Of a DNA stretch of 64,000 nt, positions 35,075 to 43,696 are shown in pieces (the first letter of the stretch is position 1; each line of letters begins with the position of its first letter). The notes below the pieces were generated by a model that was not told the origin of the DNA, searched no databases, and saw only the letters and a list, made by a program, of their open reading frames with translations. Where the stretch lies: positions 1,153,001 through 1,217,000 of the forward strand of contig CP016836.1 in the NCBI GenBank assembly GCA_002240395.1, written 5' to 3'. This DNA comes from Xanthomonas citri pv. mangiferaeindicae. Lineage in GTDB: Bacteria > Pseudomonadota > Gammaproteobacteria > Xanthomonadales > Xanthomonadaceae. The position numbers and the translations under genes are program-made.

Positions 35075-36283
35075 ATGCGAATCACCTATCTCCATCAATA
35101 CTTCAAGACGCCTTCTATGAGCGGCGGCACGCGCTCGTTCGAGATGGCGCGCCGTCTGGTTGCATGGGGACATCAGGTCACGGTCGTTACCTCCGATACG
35201 AGCGGCGGCGCCTCGCAGGCATGGCGTGTCAGCAACGAAAATGGAATCGACGTACATTGGCTACCTGTGCCTTACTCGAACCACATGGGGACCGGGGCGC
35301 GGATCCGCGCCTTCTTCCGTTTTGCCTACCATGCAGCCACGCGTGCGGCCTCCCTTCCGGCCGACGTCGTACTGGCGACGAGTACACCTCTCACAATCGC
35401 GCTTCCTGGCGCGTACGCAAGCATGCGACAGCGCGCACCGATGGTGTTCGAAGTCAGAGATCTGTGGCCTGACATTCCCGTGGAACTGGGTGCGCTACGT
35501 AATCCCGTAGCGATCGCGGCGGCTCGTTGGCTGGAGCGGTTTGCCTATCGGCGGTCACGCCATGTCGTGGCACTGTCGAGTGACATGAAGGATGGCGTCG
35601 TCAAGACCGGCTACTCCGCAGATCGAGTCACGGTCATCCCGAACAGTTCGGATATCGAGCTGTTCGGTCCAGAGCACACAGATTCGGCGCGATTCCTAGC
35701 AGACAAGCCAGAACTCCTGGGCCGGCGGCTCGTTCTGTATCCCGGCACCATCGGCTTCGTCAACGGAGTCGAGTATCTCGTTGATGTCGCGGCTCATTCG
35801 CTTGCCTTGGATCCGGGCATCGCATTCGTGGTCGTCGGCGATGGAAAGCAGCAAGCGTCCGTACAGGCCTACGCCCAAGAGCGTGGCGTCCTGGGCGTGA
35901 ACTTTTTTCTGTATCCACCGGTGGCCAAGGACGAGGTGCCGCATGCGTTTGCGGCTGCGGACGTCATTTGCTCGCTGGCTATCGACTTCCCTTCGTTGCG
36001 GGCAAACTCAGCCAACAAGTTCTTCGACGCATTGGCTGCTCGCAAGCCGATCGCCATCAATTACCTCGGCTGGCAGGCTGACCTCATTGAGCAGGAAGGC
36101 GTGGGCCTGTCCTTGCCACCGACTGCCCCCGAGCGCGCCGCACTCGTACTGGTAGAAGCGCTCGGCGACCCTGACTGGCTCGCGCGTGCTGGCGCCGCTG
36201 CGGGCGTGCTCGCGGAGACGCGGTTCTCTCGAGATCTGCTCGCCCGGCAACTCGAGCAGGCACTCAGCGGAGCCGTGCCCTGA
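35075..36283 (+). CDS. GT4-family glycosyltransferase (WbuB-like)
   Basis: 402 residues from ATG 35075 (MRITYLHQYFKTPSMSGGTR), the usual start for WbuB-like enzymes; the open frame upstream to 35018 adds nothing family-like. GT-B text: RSFEMARRLVAWGHQVTVVT, VFEVRDLWPDIPVELGAL, VIPNSSDIELFGPE, LVLYPGTIGFVNGVEYLVDV, FFLYPPVAKDEVPHAFAAAD, LRANSANKFFDALAARKPI. It probably adds an amino sugar to a lipid-linked intermediate; exact sugar unknown. Its stop overlaps the aminotransferase start by one base. Confidence 0.9.
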   Translation: MRITYLHQYFKTPSMSGGTRSFEMARRLVAWGHQVTVVTSDTSGGASQAWRVSNENGIDVHWLPVPYSNHMGTGARIRAFFRFAYHAATRAASLPADVVLATSTPLTIALPGAYASMRQRAPMVFEVRDLWPDIPVELGALRNPVAIAAARWLERFAYRRSRHVVALSSDMKDGVVKTGYSADRVTVIPNSSDIELFGPEHTDSARFLADKPELLGRRLVLYPGTIGFVNGVEYLVDVAAHSLALDPGIAFVVVGDGKQQASVQAYAQERGVLGVNFFLYPPVAKDEVPHAFAAADVICSLAIDFPSLRANSANKFFDALAARKPIAINYLGWQADLIEQEGVGLSLPPTAPERAALVLVEALGDPDWLARAGAAAGVLAETRFSRDLLARQLEQALSGAVP

Positions 36284-37488
36284 TGTCTGCATCCCACCTT
36301 TCAGAAAGGCAACCCGACGTGAGCGACCCCTCGTTCTTTCCCTCCGCGATATCGTTGATTCGGGATATCTACGGCCCCGACTTCATCCCCCTCCACCGCC
36401 CCGCCTTCGAAGGCAACGAGCGCCAGTACCTGGTCGACTGCATCGACTCGAACTTCGTGTCGTCGGTCGGCGCCAAGGTGACCGAGTTCGAAGAGCGTAT
36501 TGCCGCCTTCACCGGTTCTAAGTACGCCATTGCGACCGTCAACGGGACAGCCGCGCTGCACGTGGCGTTGCAGCTCTCGGGCGTGGGCCGGGACGACGAG
36601 GTGATCACGCAGGCACTCACCTTCATCGCGACGTGCAACGCACTCAGCTATGCCGGCGCGCACCCGGTGTTTGTCGACGTCGATCTCGACACCATGGGCC
36701 TCAGCCCTACCGCGCTGCGCCGGTGGCTGGAAGCCAACGCGGAGGTGCGCGATGGCCGGGCCTGGAATCGGGCAACGGGGCGACGCATCGCGGCCTGTGT
36801 GCCGATGCACACCTTCGGTCAGCCGTTGCGCATCCGCGAGATCGTCGAAATCTGCGACGCCTACGGCATCGCCGTGGTCGAAGATGCGGCCGAGTCGCTG
36901 GGCAGCTACATCGACGGACAGCATACGGGCACGTTCGGGCGGTTCGCGACCTTGAGCTTCAACGGCAACAAGGTCATCACCACCGGCGGCGGCGGCATGA
37001 TCGTCACCGACGATGAGGCACTGGCAAAGCGGGCCAAGCACCTTACTACCACCGCCAAGGTGCCCCACCCTTACGAGTTTGTGCACGACGAGATTGGCTA
37101 CAACTACCGGCTTCCCAATCTGAATGCCGCACTGGGCTGCGCGCAAATGGAGCGGCTCGGGGAGATGCTGGCGGTCAAAGCAGACGTGGCTGCGCGCTAT
37201 GCCGAGTTCTTCGCCGGTACGGGCATTCGCTTCGTCCAGCCGCTTGCAGATTGCACCAGCAACTGGTGGCTCAATGCGATCGTGTTGACGTCCGAGGCCG
37301 AGCGCGATGCTTTTCTTGAGTACACCAATGCGCAAGGCGTGATGACTCGGCCGATCTGGCGGTTGATGTCGCGCTTGGCGATGTTCAGCGGATGCCAGCA
37401 CGATGGACTCGAGAACTCCCATTGGCTGGAAGCACGCGTCGTCAACCTGCCCTCCAGCGTTCCCGACGGCGCCCTGCGCCCGCGCTGA
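36283..37488 (+). CDS. LegC-like PLP aminotransferase (UDP-4-keto-6-deoxy-GlcNAc)
   Basis: 401 residues from ATG 36283. DegT/DnrJ/EryC1 fold; PLP Lys about 230 in SFNGNKVITTGGGG. Text such as FIPLHRPAFEGNERQYLVDC, FVSSVGAKVTEFEERIAAFTG and IGYNYRLPNLNAALGCAQM is close to LegC/PglE-type enzymes that convert UDP-2-acetamido-4-keto-6-deoxy-hexose into the 4-amino sugar. The required 4,6-dehydratase is the next gene. Product probably UDP-4-amino-4,6-dideoxy-GlcNAc; stereochemistry not predictable. Confidence 0.88.
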   Translation: MSASHLSERQPDVSDPSFFPSAISLIRDIYGPDFIPLHRPAFEGNERQYLVDCIDSNFVSSVGAKVTEFEERIAAFTGSKYAIATVNGTAALHVALQLSGVGRDDEVITQALTFIATCNALSYAGAHPVFVDVDLDTMGLSPTALRRWLEANAEVRDGRAWNRATGRRIAACVPMHTFGQPLRIREIVEICDAYGIAVVEDAAESLGSYIDGQHTGTFGRFATLSFNGNKVITTGGGGMIVTDDEALAKRAKHLTTTAKVPHPYEFVHDEIGYNYRLPNLNAALGCAQMERLGEMLAVKADVAARYAEFFAGTGIRFVQPLADCTSNWWLNAIVLTSEAERDAFLEYTNAQGVMTRPIWRLMSRLAMFSGCQHDGLENSHWLEARVVNLPSSVPDGALRPR

Positions 37489-37527
37489 CGCATTCCTTTC
37501 CAGCAACACCAGCAGAGCACTTCCCCC

Positions 37528-38715
37528 ATGGACGTACTGAACCTCATCGGCCGCGATCGGCCGCTCTTCGATGCCGATATCCAACGCCATGATGCCGAAC
37601 TGCGCGAGATCGTGGCCGCCAGCCGATTTCTCGTCATCGGCGGCGCGGGCTCCATCGGCCAGGCTGTGACGCGCGAGATCTTCAAGCGTGGCCCCCGTGT
37701 GTTGCACGTGGTGGATATCAGCGAAAACAACATGGTCGAGCTTGTGCGCGATGTCCGCAGCACGCTTGGCTACATCGATGGCGATTTCCGCACGTTCGCA
37801 CTGGACTGCGGCAGCCGCGAGTACGCGGCGCTGATGAACGCCGGCAATGGCTACGACTACGTGCTCAATCTGTCGGCGCTAAAGCATGTGCGCAGCGAGA
37901 AGGACCCGTTCACGCTGATGCGATTGATCGAGGTGAACGTCCTCAACACTATCGATACGATCGCGCAGGCGCGCGCGGGCGGTGCCCGCAAGTACTTCTG
38001 CGTCTCCACCGACAAGGCGGCCAACCCCGTCAACATGATGGGCGCGAGCAAGCGGATCATGGAGATGTTCCTGATGCGCGCCAGCCTGGAGCTGCCCATC
38101 TCGACGGCCCGGTTCGCGAATGTCGCGTTTTCCGATGGGTCGCTGCTTCATGGCTTCAATCAGCGCTTCGCCAAGCGCCAGCCGATCTCTGCGCCCAACG
38201 ACGTGCGGCGTTACTTCGTCACGCCCCAGGAGTCGGGCGAGCTGTGCCTGAGTTCATGCCTGCTCGGTGACAATCGCGATATCTTCTTCCCCAAGCTCAG
38301 CGAGCAGCTGGATCTGACGCGTTTTTCCGACATTGCCGTCCGCTACCTGCAGTCGCTCGGGTTCGAGCCCTACGCGTGCAGCAGCGAAGACGAGGCTCGG
38401 GACCGCGCGGCCGAGCTGATCGCCAGCAAGCGTTGGCCGGTGTATTTCTTCGCCAGCGACACGACGGGAGAGAAAGACTTCGAGGAGTTCTATATGGGCA
38501 CAGAGACGCTGGATATGGACCGCTTCGAGAACATCGGCGTGATCCGGAACGAGCCGGTGTTCGATGAGGCCAGGCTGACGCACTTCCTCGACACGCTCGA
38601 CCGCATCCGGCGACAGCCCACGTGGGACAAGCCCGAGATCGTCGACCTGTTCAACCACATGATTCCCGAGTTCGCCCACAAGGAAACCGGAAAGTACCTC
38701 GACGGCAGGATGTGA
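37528..38715 (+). CDS. UDP-GlcNAc 4,6-dehydratase-like SDR
   Basis: 395 residues. Extended SDR of the polysaccharide_biosynth_2 type. NAD motif GGAGSIGQAVTREIF near 38; the catalytic region STDKAANPVNMMGASKRIME has Met-Met in place of the classical Tyr, which is normal in the PglF/FlaA1/CapE-like 4,6-dehydratases. ALKHVRSEKDP and ARFANVAFSDGSLLHGF are also family text. It lacks the N-terminal membrane domain of PglF/WbpM, so it is the short soluble kind. Placed between the matching aminotransferase and a phosphoglycosyl transferase. It would make the 4-keto-6-deoxy sugar for them. Confidence 0.88.
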   Translation: MDVLNLIGRDRPLFDADIQRHDAELREIVAASRFLVIGGAGSIGQAVTREIFKRGPRVLHVVDISENNMVELVRDVRSTLGYIDGDFRTFALDCGSREYAALMNAGNGYDYVLNLSALKHVRSEKDPFTLMRLIEVNVLNTIDTIAQARAGGARKYFCVSTDKAANPVNMMGASKRIMEMFLMRASLELPISTARFANVAFSDGSLLHGFNQRFAKRQPISAPNDVRRYFVTPQESGELCLSSCLLGDNRDIFFPKLSEQLDLTRFSDIAVRYLQSLGFEPYACSSEDEARDRAAELIASKRWPVYFFASDTTGEKDFEEFYMGTETLDMDRFENIGVIRNEPVFDEARLTHFLDTLDRIRRQPTWDKPEIVDLFNHMIPEFAHKETGKYLDGRM

Positions 38716-38717
38716 TC

Positions 38718-39407
38718 ATGCAACGACTTCTCGATATCCTGCTGTCCGGGCTCGCGCTCGTGGTGCTTTCGCCGCTTCTAGTGCCGATTGCGATCGCGTT
38801 GCGCCTGACTGGCGAAGGCGAGGTGTTCTACGTCCAGCAGCGGATCGGGCGCCACGGCGCGACGTTCGGGCTGTTCAAGTTCGCCACGATGCTCAAGGAC
38901 AGTCCGAATCTCGGCACCGGTACGGTGACCGTCAAGCACGATCCGCGCGTCCTTCCGCTGGGTCGCGTGCTGCGCAAGACCAAGATCAACGAGTTGCCGC
39001 AGTTGTTGAACATCTTTCGTGGCGACATGAGCATCGTGGGGCCGCGGCCGCAGACGCGCCGCTGCTTCGATGCCTTCCCTGCACGCTCGCAGGCGGAGAT
39101 CATCAAGGTCAGGCCGGGATTGTCTGGTATCGGATCCATCGTCTTCCGTGACGAGGAGGAACTGATGCATGCCAGCGCCGAGCCGGAGCGCTTCTACGAC
39201 GACGTGATCATGCCCTACAAGGGCGCACTGGAAGAGTGGTATGTCGCCCACCAGAGCGTCGGGACTTATCTTTGGTGCATCGTGCTCACCGCGTGGGTGA
39301 TCCTGGTGCCTGACTCGCGCGCCGTCTGGCGGGTATTCCCCGACCTGCCGCCCGCGCCCGAGGCATTGACCCGCGCCGCCGAGGCCGCACCGGCCGCCTC
39401 GCGCTGA
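38718..39407 (+). CDS. small phosphoglycosyl transferase (PglC/WecP-like)
   Basis: 229 residues from ATG 38718, two bases after the dehydratase stop. Starts the repeat unit by moving a phospho-sugar from UDP to undecaprenyl phosphate. One N-terminal re-entrant hydrophobic segment (LLDILLSGLALVVLSPLLVP) and the bacterial sugar-transferase domain: FYVQQRIGRHGATFGLFKFA, KTKINELPQLLNIFRGDMSI, VGPRPQTR, RPGLSGIGS. The catalytic pair is Asn-Glu in INELPQ where PglC has Asp-Glu; Asn is common in one subgroup, but the nucleophile assignment should be checked. Likely donor is the 4-amino/acetamido sugar made by the two genes before it. Confidence 0.9.
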   Translation: MQRLLDILLSGLALVVLSPLLVPIAIALRLTGEGEVFYVQQRIGRHGATFGLFKFATMLKDSPNLGTGTVTVKHDPRVLPLGRVLRKTKINELPQLLNIFRGDMSIVGPRPQTRRCFDAFPARSQAEIIKVRPGLSGIGSIVFRDEEELMHASAEPERFYDDVIMPYKGALEEWYVAHQSVGTYLWCIVLTAWVILVPDSRAVWRVFPDLPPAPEALTRAAEAAPAASR

Positions 39408-39994
39408 TGTCGTCGCGCAACGCCATGTACAGGCAGGTAGCCGAACTGCATGTTCGCTGCCTGGACCGGAGCTTCCTGGCGACGCTCGGTGTGGGATTCC
39501 TCACCCTTATGTACCGCGCGCTCGACGAGTCCGACAGCACCTTGCTGTTGGTCCATCGGGAAGGCGATGCGGTTGTCGGGTTCGTCACTGGCGGCGCGAG
39601 CATGGGGCCGGTGTACAAGCGGATGCTGCGCAGCCCATTGCGCCTGGGTCTGAATCTGGCCCCGGCGATGCTGCAACCGTCCAAACTGCGCCGGATTCTC
39701 GAGATCCTGCGTTATACCCGGGGCGCGGCCGCCCAACCCGATCTCGAATTGCCGACAGCCGAGTTGCTGAGTCTCGCGGTCGCTCCGGAATGGCGCGGTC
39801 GCTCGATCGCGGAGTCCCTGTATCGGGCCTTGGAGCGCGAGTTCCGCGCACGGGGCGTCACGGCGTTCCGGATCGTGGCGGGCACGTCGCTGGCCCCCGC
39901 CCACCGTTTCTACAGACGCATGGGGGCGGAGCCCGTCGCGGAGATCGAGGTCCACGACGGCGAGTACTCGGTCGTCTACGTGCAGCGGCTCTGA
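39407..39994 (+). CDS. GNAT-family N-acetyltransferase
   Basis: 195 residues from ATG 39407, overlapping the previous gene by one base. GNAT fold with ESDSTLLLVHREGDAVVGFV and the acetyl-CoA loop LSLAVAPEWRGRSIAESLYR (R/Q-x-x-G-x-G/S type), then AHRFYRRMGAEPVAEI. By position it should acetylate the 4-amino group of the UDP-4-amino-sugar, completing a diacetamido-trideoxy sugar. PglD uses a beta-helix fold instead; PseH is a GNAT, so this is a plausible replacement. Substrate is inference. Confidence 0.82.
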   Translation: MSSRNAMYRQVAELHVRCLDRSFLATLGVGFLTLMYRALDESDSTLLLVHREGDAVVGFVTGGASMGPVYKRMLRSPLRLGLNLAPAMLQPSKLRRILEILRYTRGAAAQPDLELPTAELLSLAVAPEWRGRSIAESLYRALEREFRARGVTAFRIVAGTSLAPAHRFYRRMGAEPVAEIEVHDGEYSVVYVQRL

Positions 39995-40006
39995 TTCGGC
40001 CCCCGC

Positions 40007-40498
40007 ATGGACCTGTCCCGCGCATTGCTGCTTGCGTTGATCTGCGGCGTCTGCCTGACGCTGGCCTGGCGGACGCGTCTCGTGCCCAGGCTGGCGACCT
40101 TGGCGGGTGCGATGCTGGCCTCGGGCCTGCTGTTCTTGCCCGGCCCACGCCTAGTGGCGATCTTCGGTGCCCACAATGTCGCGCAATGGAACCGCTGGGC
40201 GCGTCTCACACCGTGGAGCCTCTCGGACTGGGCCCATTTCGCGATCTTCGTCCTACTTGGCGCACTCCTTTGGATCTGTCGCGCCGACCTGCGTGGCTGG
40301 CGCGCCTGTGCCGTCATTGCAGTGCTTGCGACGGCTGCCGAGCTGGCCCAGGAACTCGCGCCCGGCCGCTCGCCGGAGATCCGCGATGTTGTGCTCAACT
40401 TGCTTGGTGGCGCACTCGGACTGCAACTCGGCCGGGCGGGCGGATGGCTCTGTGCGCTCGTCCGAGGGCCGAAGGCCCTCGAGGCGCCCGAAAAGTGA
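40007..40498 (+). CDS. VanZ-family membrane protein
   Basis: 163 residues from ATG 40007, 12 bases after the GNAT gene. Four hydrophobic helices (ALLLALICGVCLTLAW, WSLSDWAHFAIFVLLGALLW, ACAVIAVLATAAELAQELAP, DVVLNLLGGALGLQLG). The pattern D-W-A-H-F ... E-L-A-Q ... R-S-P-E-I-R-D-V-V-L-N-L-L-G-G is the VanZ signature. VanZ-like proteins are often placed in polysaccharide loci; role unclear. Probably the last gene of the wbp operon, because a promoter precedes the next. Confidence 0.85.
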   Translation: MDLSRALLLALICGVCLTLAWRTRLVPRLATLAGAMLASGLLFLPGPRLVAIFGAHNVAQWNRWARLTPWSLSDWAHFAIFVLLGALLWICRADLRGWRACAVIAVLATAAELAQELAPGRSPEIRDVVLNLLGGALGLQLGRAGGWLCALVRGPKALEAPEK

Positions 40499-40565
40499 CG
40501 TTTTTCGTCCACTAACGCCCAAACAAAACGGCAGTTGACCGATGGCGTCAGAGAGTTGATGAAGA

Positions 40566-40595
40566 TTGGTGAGAATTTGGCGTAAGGCCTATAAT
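40566..40595 (+). promoter_or_regulatory. sigma70-type promoter for the WecA-like gene
   Basis: TTGGTG (40566-40571), an 18-base spacer, then perfect TATAAT (40590-40595), about 30 bases before the ATG of the WecA-like gene. It suggests that this gene can be transcribed apart from the operon before it. Confidence 0.65.
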
Positions 40596-40626
40596 GTTGG
40601 CCTGCATTCAGTAAGGCCGCGCGCCG

Positions 40627-41715
40627 ATGTGGTTCATTGACGTTATCGGCGACCTGGCCTGGGATGCTGCTCTTGCGGCGCTCGGTGTCACTTGGTTTGC
40701 CCAGTGGCTTCTGCAGCCGGTGGCGACGCGCCTCAATCTCCTCGACCATCCCAAGGGCCGAAAGGACCATGCGTCCCCGACGCCGGTAACCGGCGGCATT
40801 GCCATGGGGCTGGGCGTCGTGTTGGCTGCCCTCGTGTTCTCTCCCGAGGTAGGCGACGGGTTCCTGGGCTTCCTCGGCGCGGCCGCGATCATCCTGTTCG
40901 TCGGGTTGCTGGACGATCTCTATGACCTGCGCTGGACTTGGCGCGTCATGGCGCAGATCGTCGCCGCTCTGGTGATGATCTACGGTGGCGACGTGCGCGT
41001 CGAGCAGCTTGGCCCCGTACTCGGGTTGGAGTCGGTGGCACTGGGCTGGCTGTCGGTGCCGTTCACGATCTTCGCAACCGTCGGCCTCATCAACGCCATC
41101 AACATGGTCGACGGCGTCGACGGTCTGGCGGGCACCGTCGTGTGGTGTGCACTGCTGATGCTTGCCGCCGCTGCGCTCTATGCCGGCAATCACATCATCG
41201 CCGACCGATTGATGATCCTGATGGGTGCCGTCGCAGCGTTCTTGGCCTTCAACCTGCGGCTGCCGTGGCGTCAACGCGCGGTGCTGTTCATGGGTAATGC
41301 CGGCAGTGCGTTCCTCGGCCTGGTGGTCGCCTGGTTCTCGTTCCGGTTGACCCAGAATCCCGGCCACCCGGTGAGCCCGGTGCTCGCCCTGTGGTTCGTG
41401 CCGATCCCGGTCATGGACACGCTCGTGGTCATGCTGCGCCGAATCCGCAACAAGCGCTCGCCCTTCTATGCCGACCGCAATCACATCCATCACCTGATGC
41501 GCGACGCCCATTACGGGCACCTGCGTGTGGTCGTCGCGCTCGGCGCATTCAGCCTGATCTGCGGCTTCCTGGCCAGCCTGGCGATGCGCGCGGATGTGCC
41601 CGAGCCGCTGTTGCTGATCGCCTTCTTCGTAATGTGCTTTGTGTGGTACGCGATCACCACAAAGCGCGAGCGCGCGATTCGGTTCTTCCGCTGGTTCGGC
41701 CCCCGGCTCGCGTGA
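40627..41715 (+). CDS. wecA: WecA-like undecaprenyl-phosphate HexNAc-1-phosphate transferase
   Basis: 362 residues. Polytopic MraY/WecA-family enzyme that transfers GlcNAc-1-P (or a related sugar) to undecaprenyl phosphate. Family motifs: HPKGRKDHASPTPVTGGIAM, LLDDLYDLRW, NMVDGVDGLAGT, NAGSAFLGLVVAWF, and the cytoplasmic His motif HIHHLM. About 11 helices. It duplicates the function of the PglC-like enzyme at 38718, so the organism may start two glycan types (or one is for another polymer). G+C matches the core genome. Confidence 0.9.
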   Translation: MWFIDVIGDLAWDAALAALGVTWFAQWLLQPVATRLNLLDHPKGRKDHASPTPVTGGIAMGLGVVLAALVFSPEVGDGFLGFLGAAAIILFVGLLDDLYDLRWTWRVMAQIVAALVMIYGGDVRVEQLGPVLGLESVALGWLSVPFTIFATVGLINAINMVDGVDGLAGTVVWCALLMLAAAALYAGNHIIADRLMILMGAVAAFLAFNLRLPWRQRAVLFMGNAGSAFLGLVVAWFSFRLTQNPGHPVSPVLALWFVPIPVMDTLVVMLRRIRNKRSPFYADRNHIHHLMRDAHYGHLRVVVALGAFSLICGFLASLAMRADVPEPLLLIAFFVMCFVWYAITTKRERAIRFFRWFGPRLA

Positions 41716-41735
41716 GCCCCGATCGAGCTTCGACA

Positions 41736-41813
41736 GGACGGCTTTCCATTGCCGTCCGTCTTTCATCCAAACGCCGAACGTCCCGCCATGCCGGATCTTG
41801 CGGCATGGCGGGA
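41736..41813. terminator. double hairpin between convergent wecA and glmS
   Basis: First stem GGACGGC (41736-41742) / GCCGTCC (41751-41757) followed by GTCTTTC. Second, perfect 13-base stem TCCCGCCATGCCG (41781-41793) / CGGCATGGCGGGA (41801-41813) with loop GATCTTG. Likely transcription stop for both convergent genes; T runs are weak. Confidence 0.7.
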
Positions 41814-41833
41814 ACTTCTCCGGACCGTCTTGC

Positions 41834-43666
41834 TTACTCGACGGTGACCGACTTGGCGAGATTGCGCGGCTTGTCGACGTCGGTGCCGCGCGCCAGTGCG
41901 GTGTGGTAGGCCAGCAGCTGCACCGGGATCGTGTGCACGATCGGGCTCAGCACGCCGACATGGCGCGGGGTGCGGATCACGTGCACGCCCTCGGACGGGC
42001 CGAAGTTGCTGTCGGCATCGGTGAAGACGAACAGCTCGCCACCGCGCGCGCGCACCTCTTGCATGTTGGACTTGACCTTCTCCAGCAAGCCGTCCTTGGG
42101 CGCGATCACAACGACCGGCATGTCGGCATCGACCAACGCCAGCGGGCCGTGCTTGAGCTCGCCCGCCGGATAGGCCTCGGCGTGGATGTAGGAGATCTCC
42201 TTGAGCTTGAGCGCGCCTTCGAGTGCGATCGGGTAATGCACGCCGCGGCCCAGGAACAGCGCATGCTGCTTGGGTGCAAAGCGCTCGGCCCACGAGGCGA
42301 TCTGCGGCTCGAGGTTGAGCGCGTGCTGCACGCTGCCCGGCAGATGGCGCAGGGCCTCGACGTAGTCGGCCTCCTGCGCGGCATCGACGCGGCCGTTCAA
42401 TTTCCCGAGCGTGGCGGCCAGCGCGAACAGGCCGACGAGCTGGGTCGTGAACGCCTTGGTCGAGGCGACACCGATCTCGGCGCCGGCGCGGGTATAGAAC
42501 ACCAGGCTGCTGGCGCGCGGGATCGCACTCTCGGGCACGTTGCAGATCGACAGCGTGTGCCGGTGGCCGAGCGACTTGGCGTACTTGAGCGCCTCCATCG
42601 TGTCGAGCGTTTCGCCCGACTGGGAGATGGTCACGATCAGGTGCTTGGGGTTGGCCACCGCCTCGCGATAGCGATACTCGCTGGCGATCTCGACCGAGCA
42701 CGGCAGCCCGGCGATCGACTCGATCCAGTAGCGTGCGACCGAGCCGGCATAGAAGCTGGTGCCGCAGGCGAGGATCTGCACGCCCTCGATCTCGCCCAGC
42801 ACCTGGCCGTCGGCATCGCCGAACAGCGCCGGCGCGAAGGCGGCTGCATCGATGATCGCCTCGAGCGTGTCGCCCAGCGCGCGCGGCTGTTCGTGGATCT
42901 CCTTCTGCATGAAGTGCCGGTACGGCCCGAGCTCCAGCGACGCCAGCGAGACGTCGGACAGGTGTTCGGGGCGCGTCACCTCGGCCCCGGTGCCGTCGAA
43001 GATCCGCACCGCGTTGCGAGTGAGCTCGGCGGTGTCGCCTTCCTCGAGGAAGATCACCCGGCGGGTGGCCTGGAGGATCGCCGAGACATCGGAGGCGACG
43101 AACTGTTCGCCCTCGCCCAGACCGACCAGCAACGGGCAGCCCATCCGCGCCGCGACCAGGCGACCGGGGTCGCACCGGTCGATCACCGCCAGCGCGTAGG
43201 CGCCATCGAGCTCATTGACCGTGGCCTGCAGCGCGGCCAGCAGATCCAGCCCCTGGGTCTGGTGATGGTGGATCAGGTGGGCGATGACCTCGGTGTCGGT
43301 CTGCGATTCGAAGACGTAGCCCAGTGCGGTCAGGCGCTCGCGCTGCGTCTCGTGGTTCTCGATGATGCCGTTGTGCACCAGCGCCAGCGTGTCGTGGCTG
43401 ATGTGCGGATGCGCGTTGTGCTCGGTCACGCCGCCGTGGGTCGCCCAGCGCGTGTGGCCGATCCCTAAGGACGCGTGCAGCCCCTCGACCTGCGCGGCGG
43501 CGGCCATCTCGGCGACGCGGCCGGTCCGGCGCACGCGCCGCACCCTGTCGCCGTCGAGCACGGCGATGCCGGCCGAATCGTAGCCGCGGTACTCGAGCCG
43601 CTTGAGGCCTTCGACCAGGACCGGGACCACATCGCGATCCGCGATCGCACCGACGATTCCGCACAT
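41834..43666 (-). CDS. glmS: glutamine-fructose-6-phosphate transaminase
   Basis: 610 residues from ATG 43666 (MCGIVGAIADRDVV; Cys2 is the glutaminase nucleophile after Met removal). Makes glucosamine-6-P for UDP-GlcNAc. N-terminal Ntn glutaminase domain with HTRWATHGGVTEHNAHPH and NHETQRERLTALGYVF, then two SIS sugar isomerase domains (ILACGTSFYAGSVARYW, TISQSGETLDTMEALKYAK) and the C-terminus ALARGTDVDKPRNLAKSVTV with its invariant end VE. The longer frame to 43792 has no support. It converges on wecA and supplies the precursor for the polysaccharide sugars of this locus. TATAAT lies on the minus strand at 43696-43691. Confidence 0.97.
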   Translation of the reverse strand: MCGIVGAIADRDVVPVLVEGLKRLEYRGYDSAGIAVLDGDRVRRVRRTGRVAEMAAAAQVEGLHASLGIGHTRWATHGGVTEHNAHPHISHDTLALVHNGIIENHETQRERLTALGYVFESQTDTEVIAHLIHHHQTQGLDLLAALQATVNELDGAYALAVIDRCDPGRLVAARMGCPLLVGLGEGEQFVASDVSAILQATRRVIFLEEGDTAELTRNAVRIFDGTGAEVTRPEHLSDVSLASLELGPYRHFMQKEIHEQPRALGDTLEAIIDAAAFAPALFGDADGQVLGEIEGVQILACGTSFYAGSVARYWIESIAGLPCSVEIASEYRYREAVANPKHLIVTISQSGETLDTMEALKYAKSLGHRHTLSICNVPESAIPRASSLVFYTRAGAEIGVASTKAFTTQLVGLFALAATLGKLNGRVDAAQEADYVEALRHLPGSVQHALNLEPQIASWAERFAPKQHALFLGRGVHYPIALEGALKLKEISYIHAEAYPAGELKHGPLALVDADMPVVVIAPKDGLLEKVKSNMQEVRARGGELFVFTDADSNFGPSEGVHVIRTPRHVGVLSPIVHTIPVQLLAYHTALARGTDVDKPRNLAKSVTVE

Positions 43667-43690
43667 GGAAAGCATCCAACAGGGCGCGTC

Positions 43691-43696
43691 ATTATA
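43691..43696 (-). promoter_or_regulatory. -10 box of the glmS promoter
   Basis: Perfect TATAAT on the minus strand, 25 bases before the glmS ATG. No clear -35 at the normal distance; TTGCAG lies 21 bases upstream of it. This is a minimal assignment. Confidence 0.5.
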
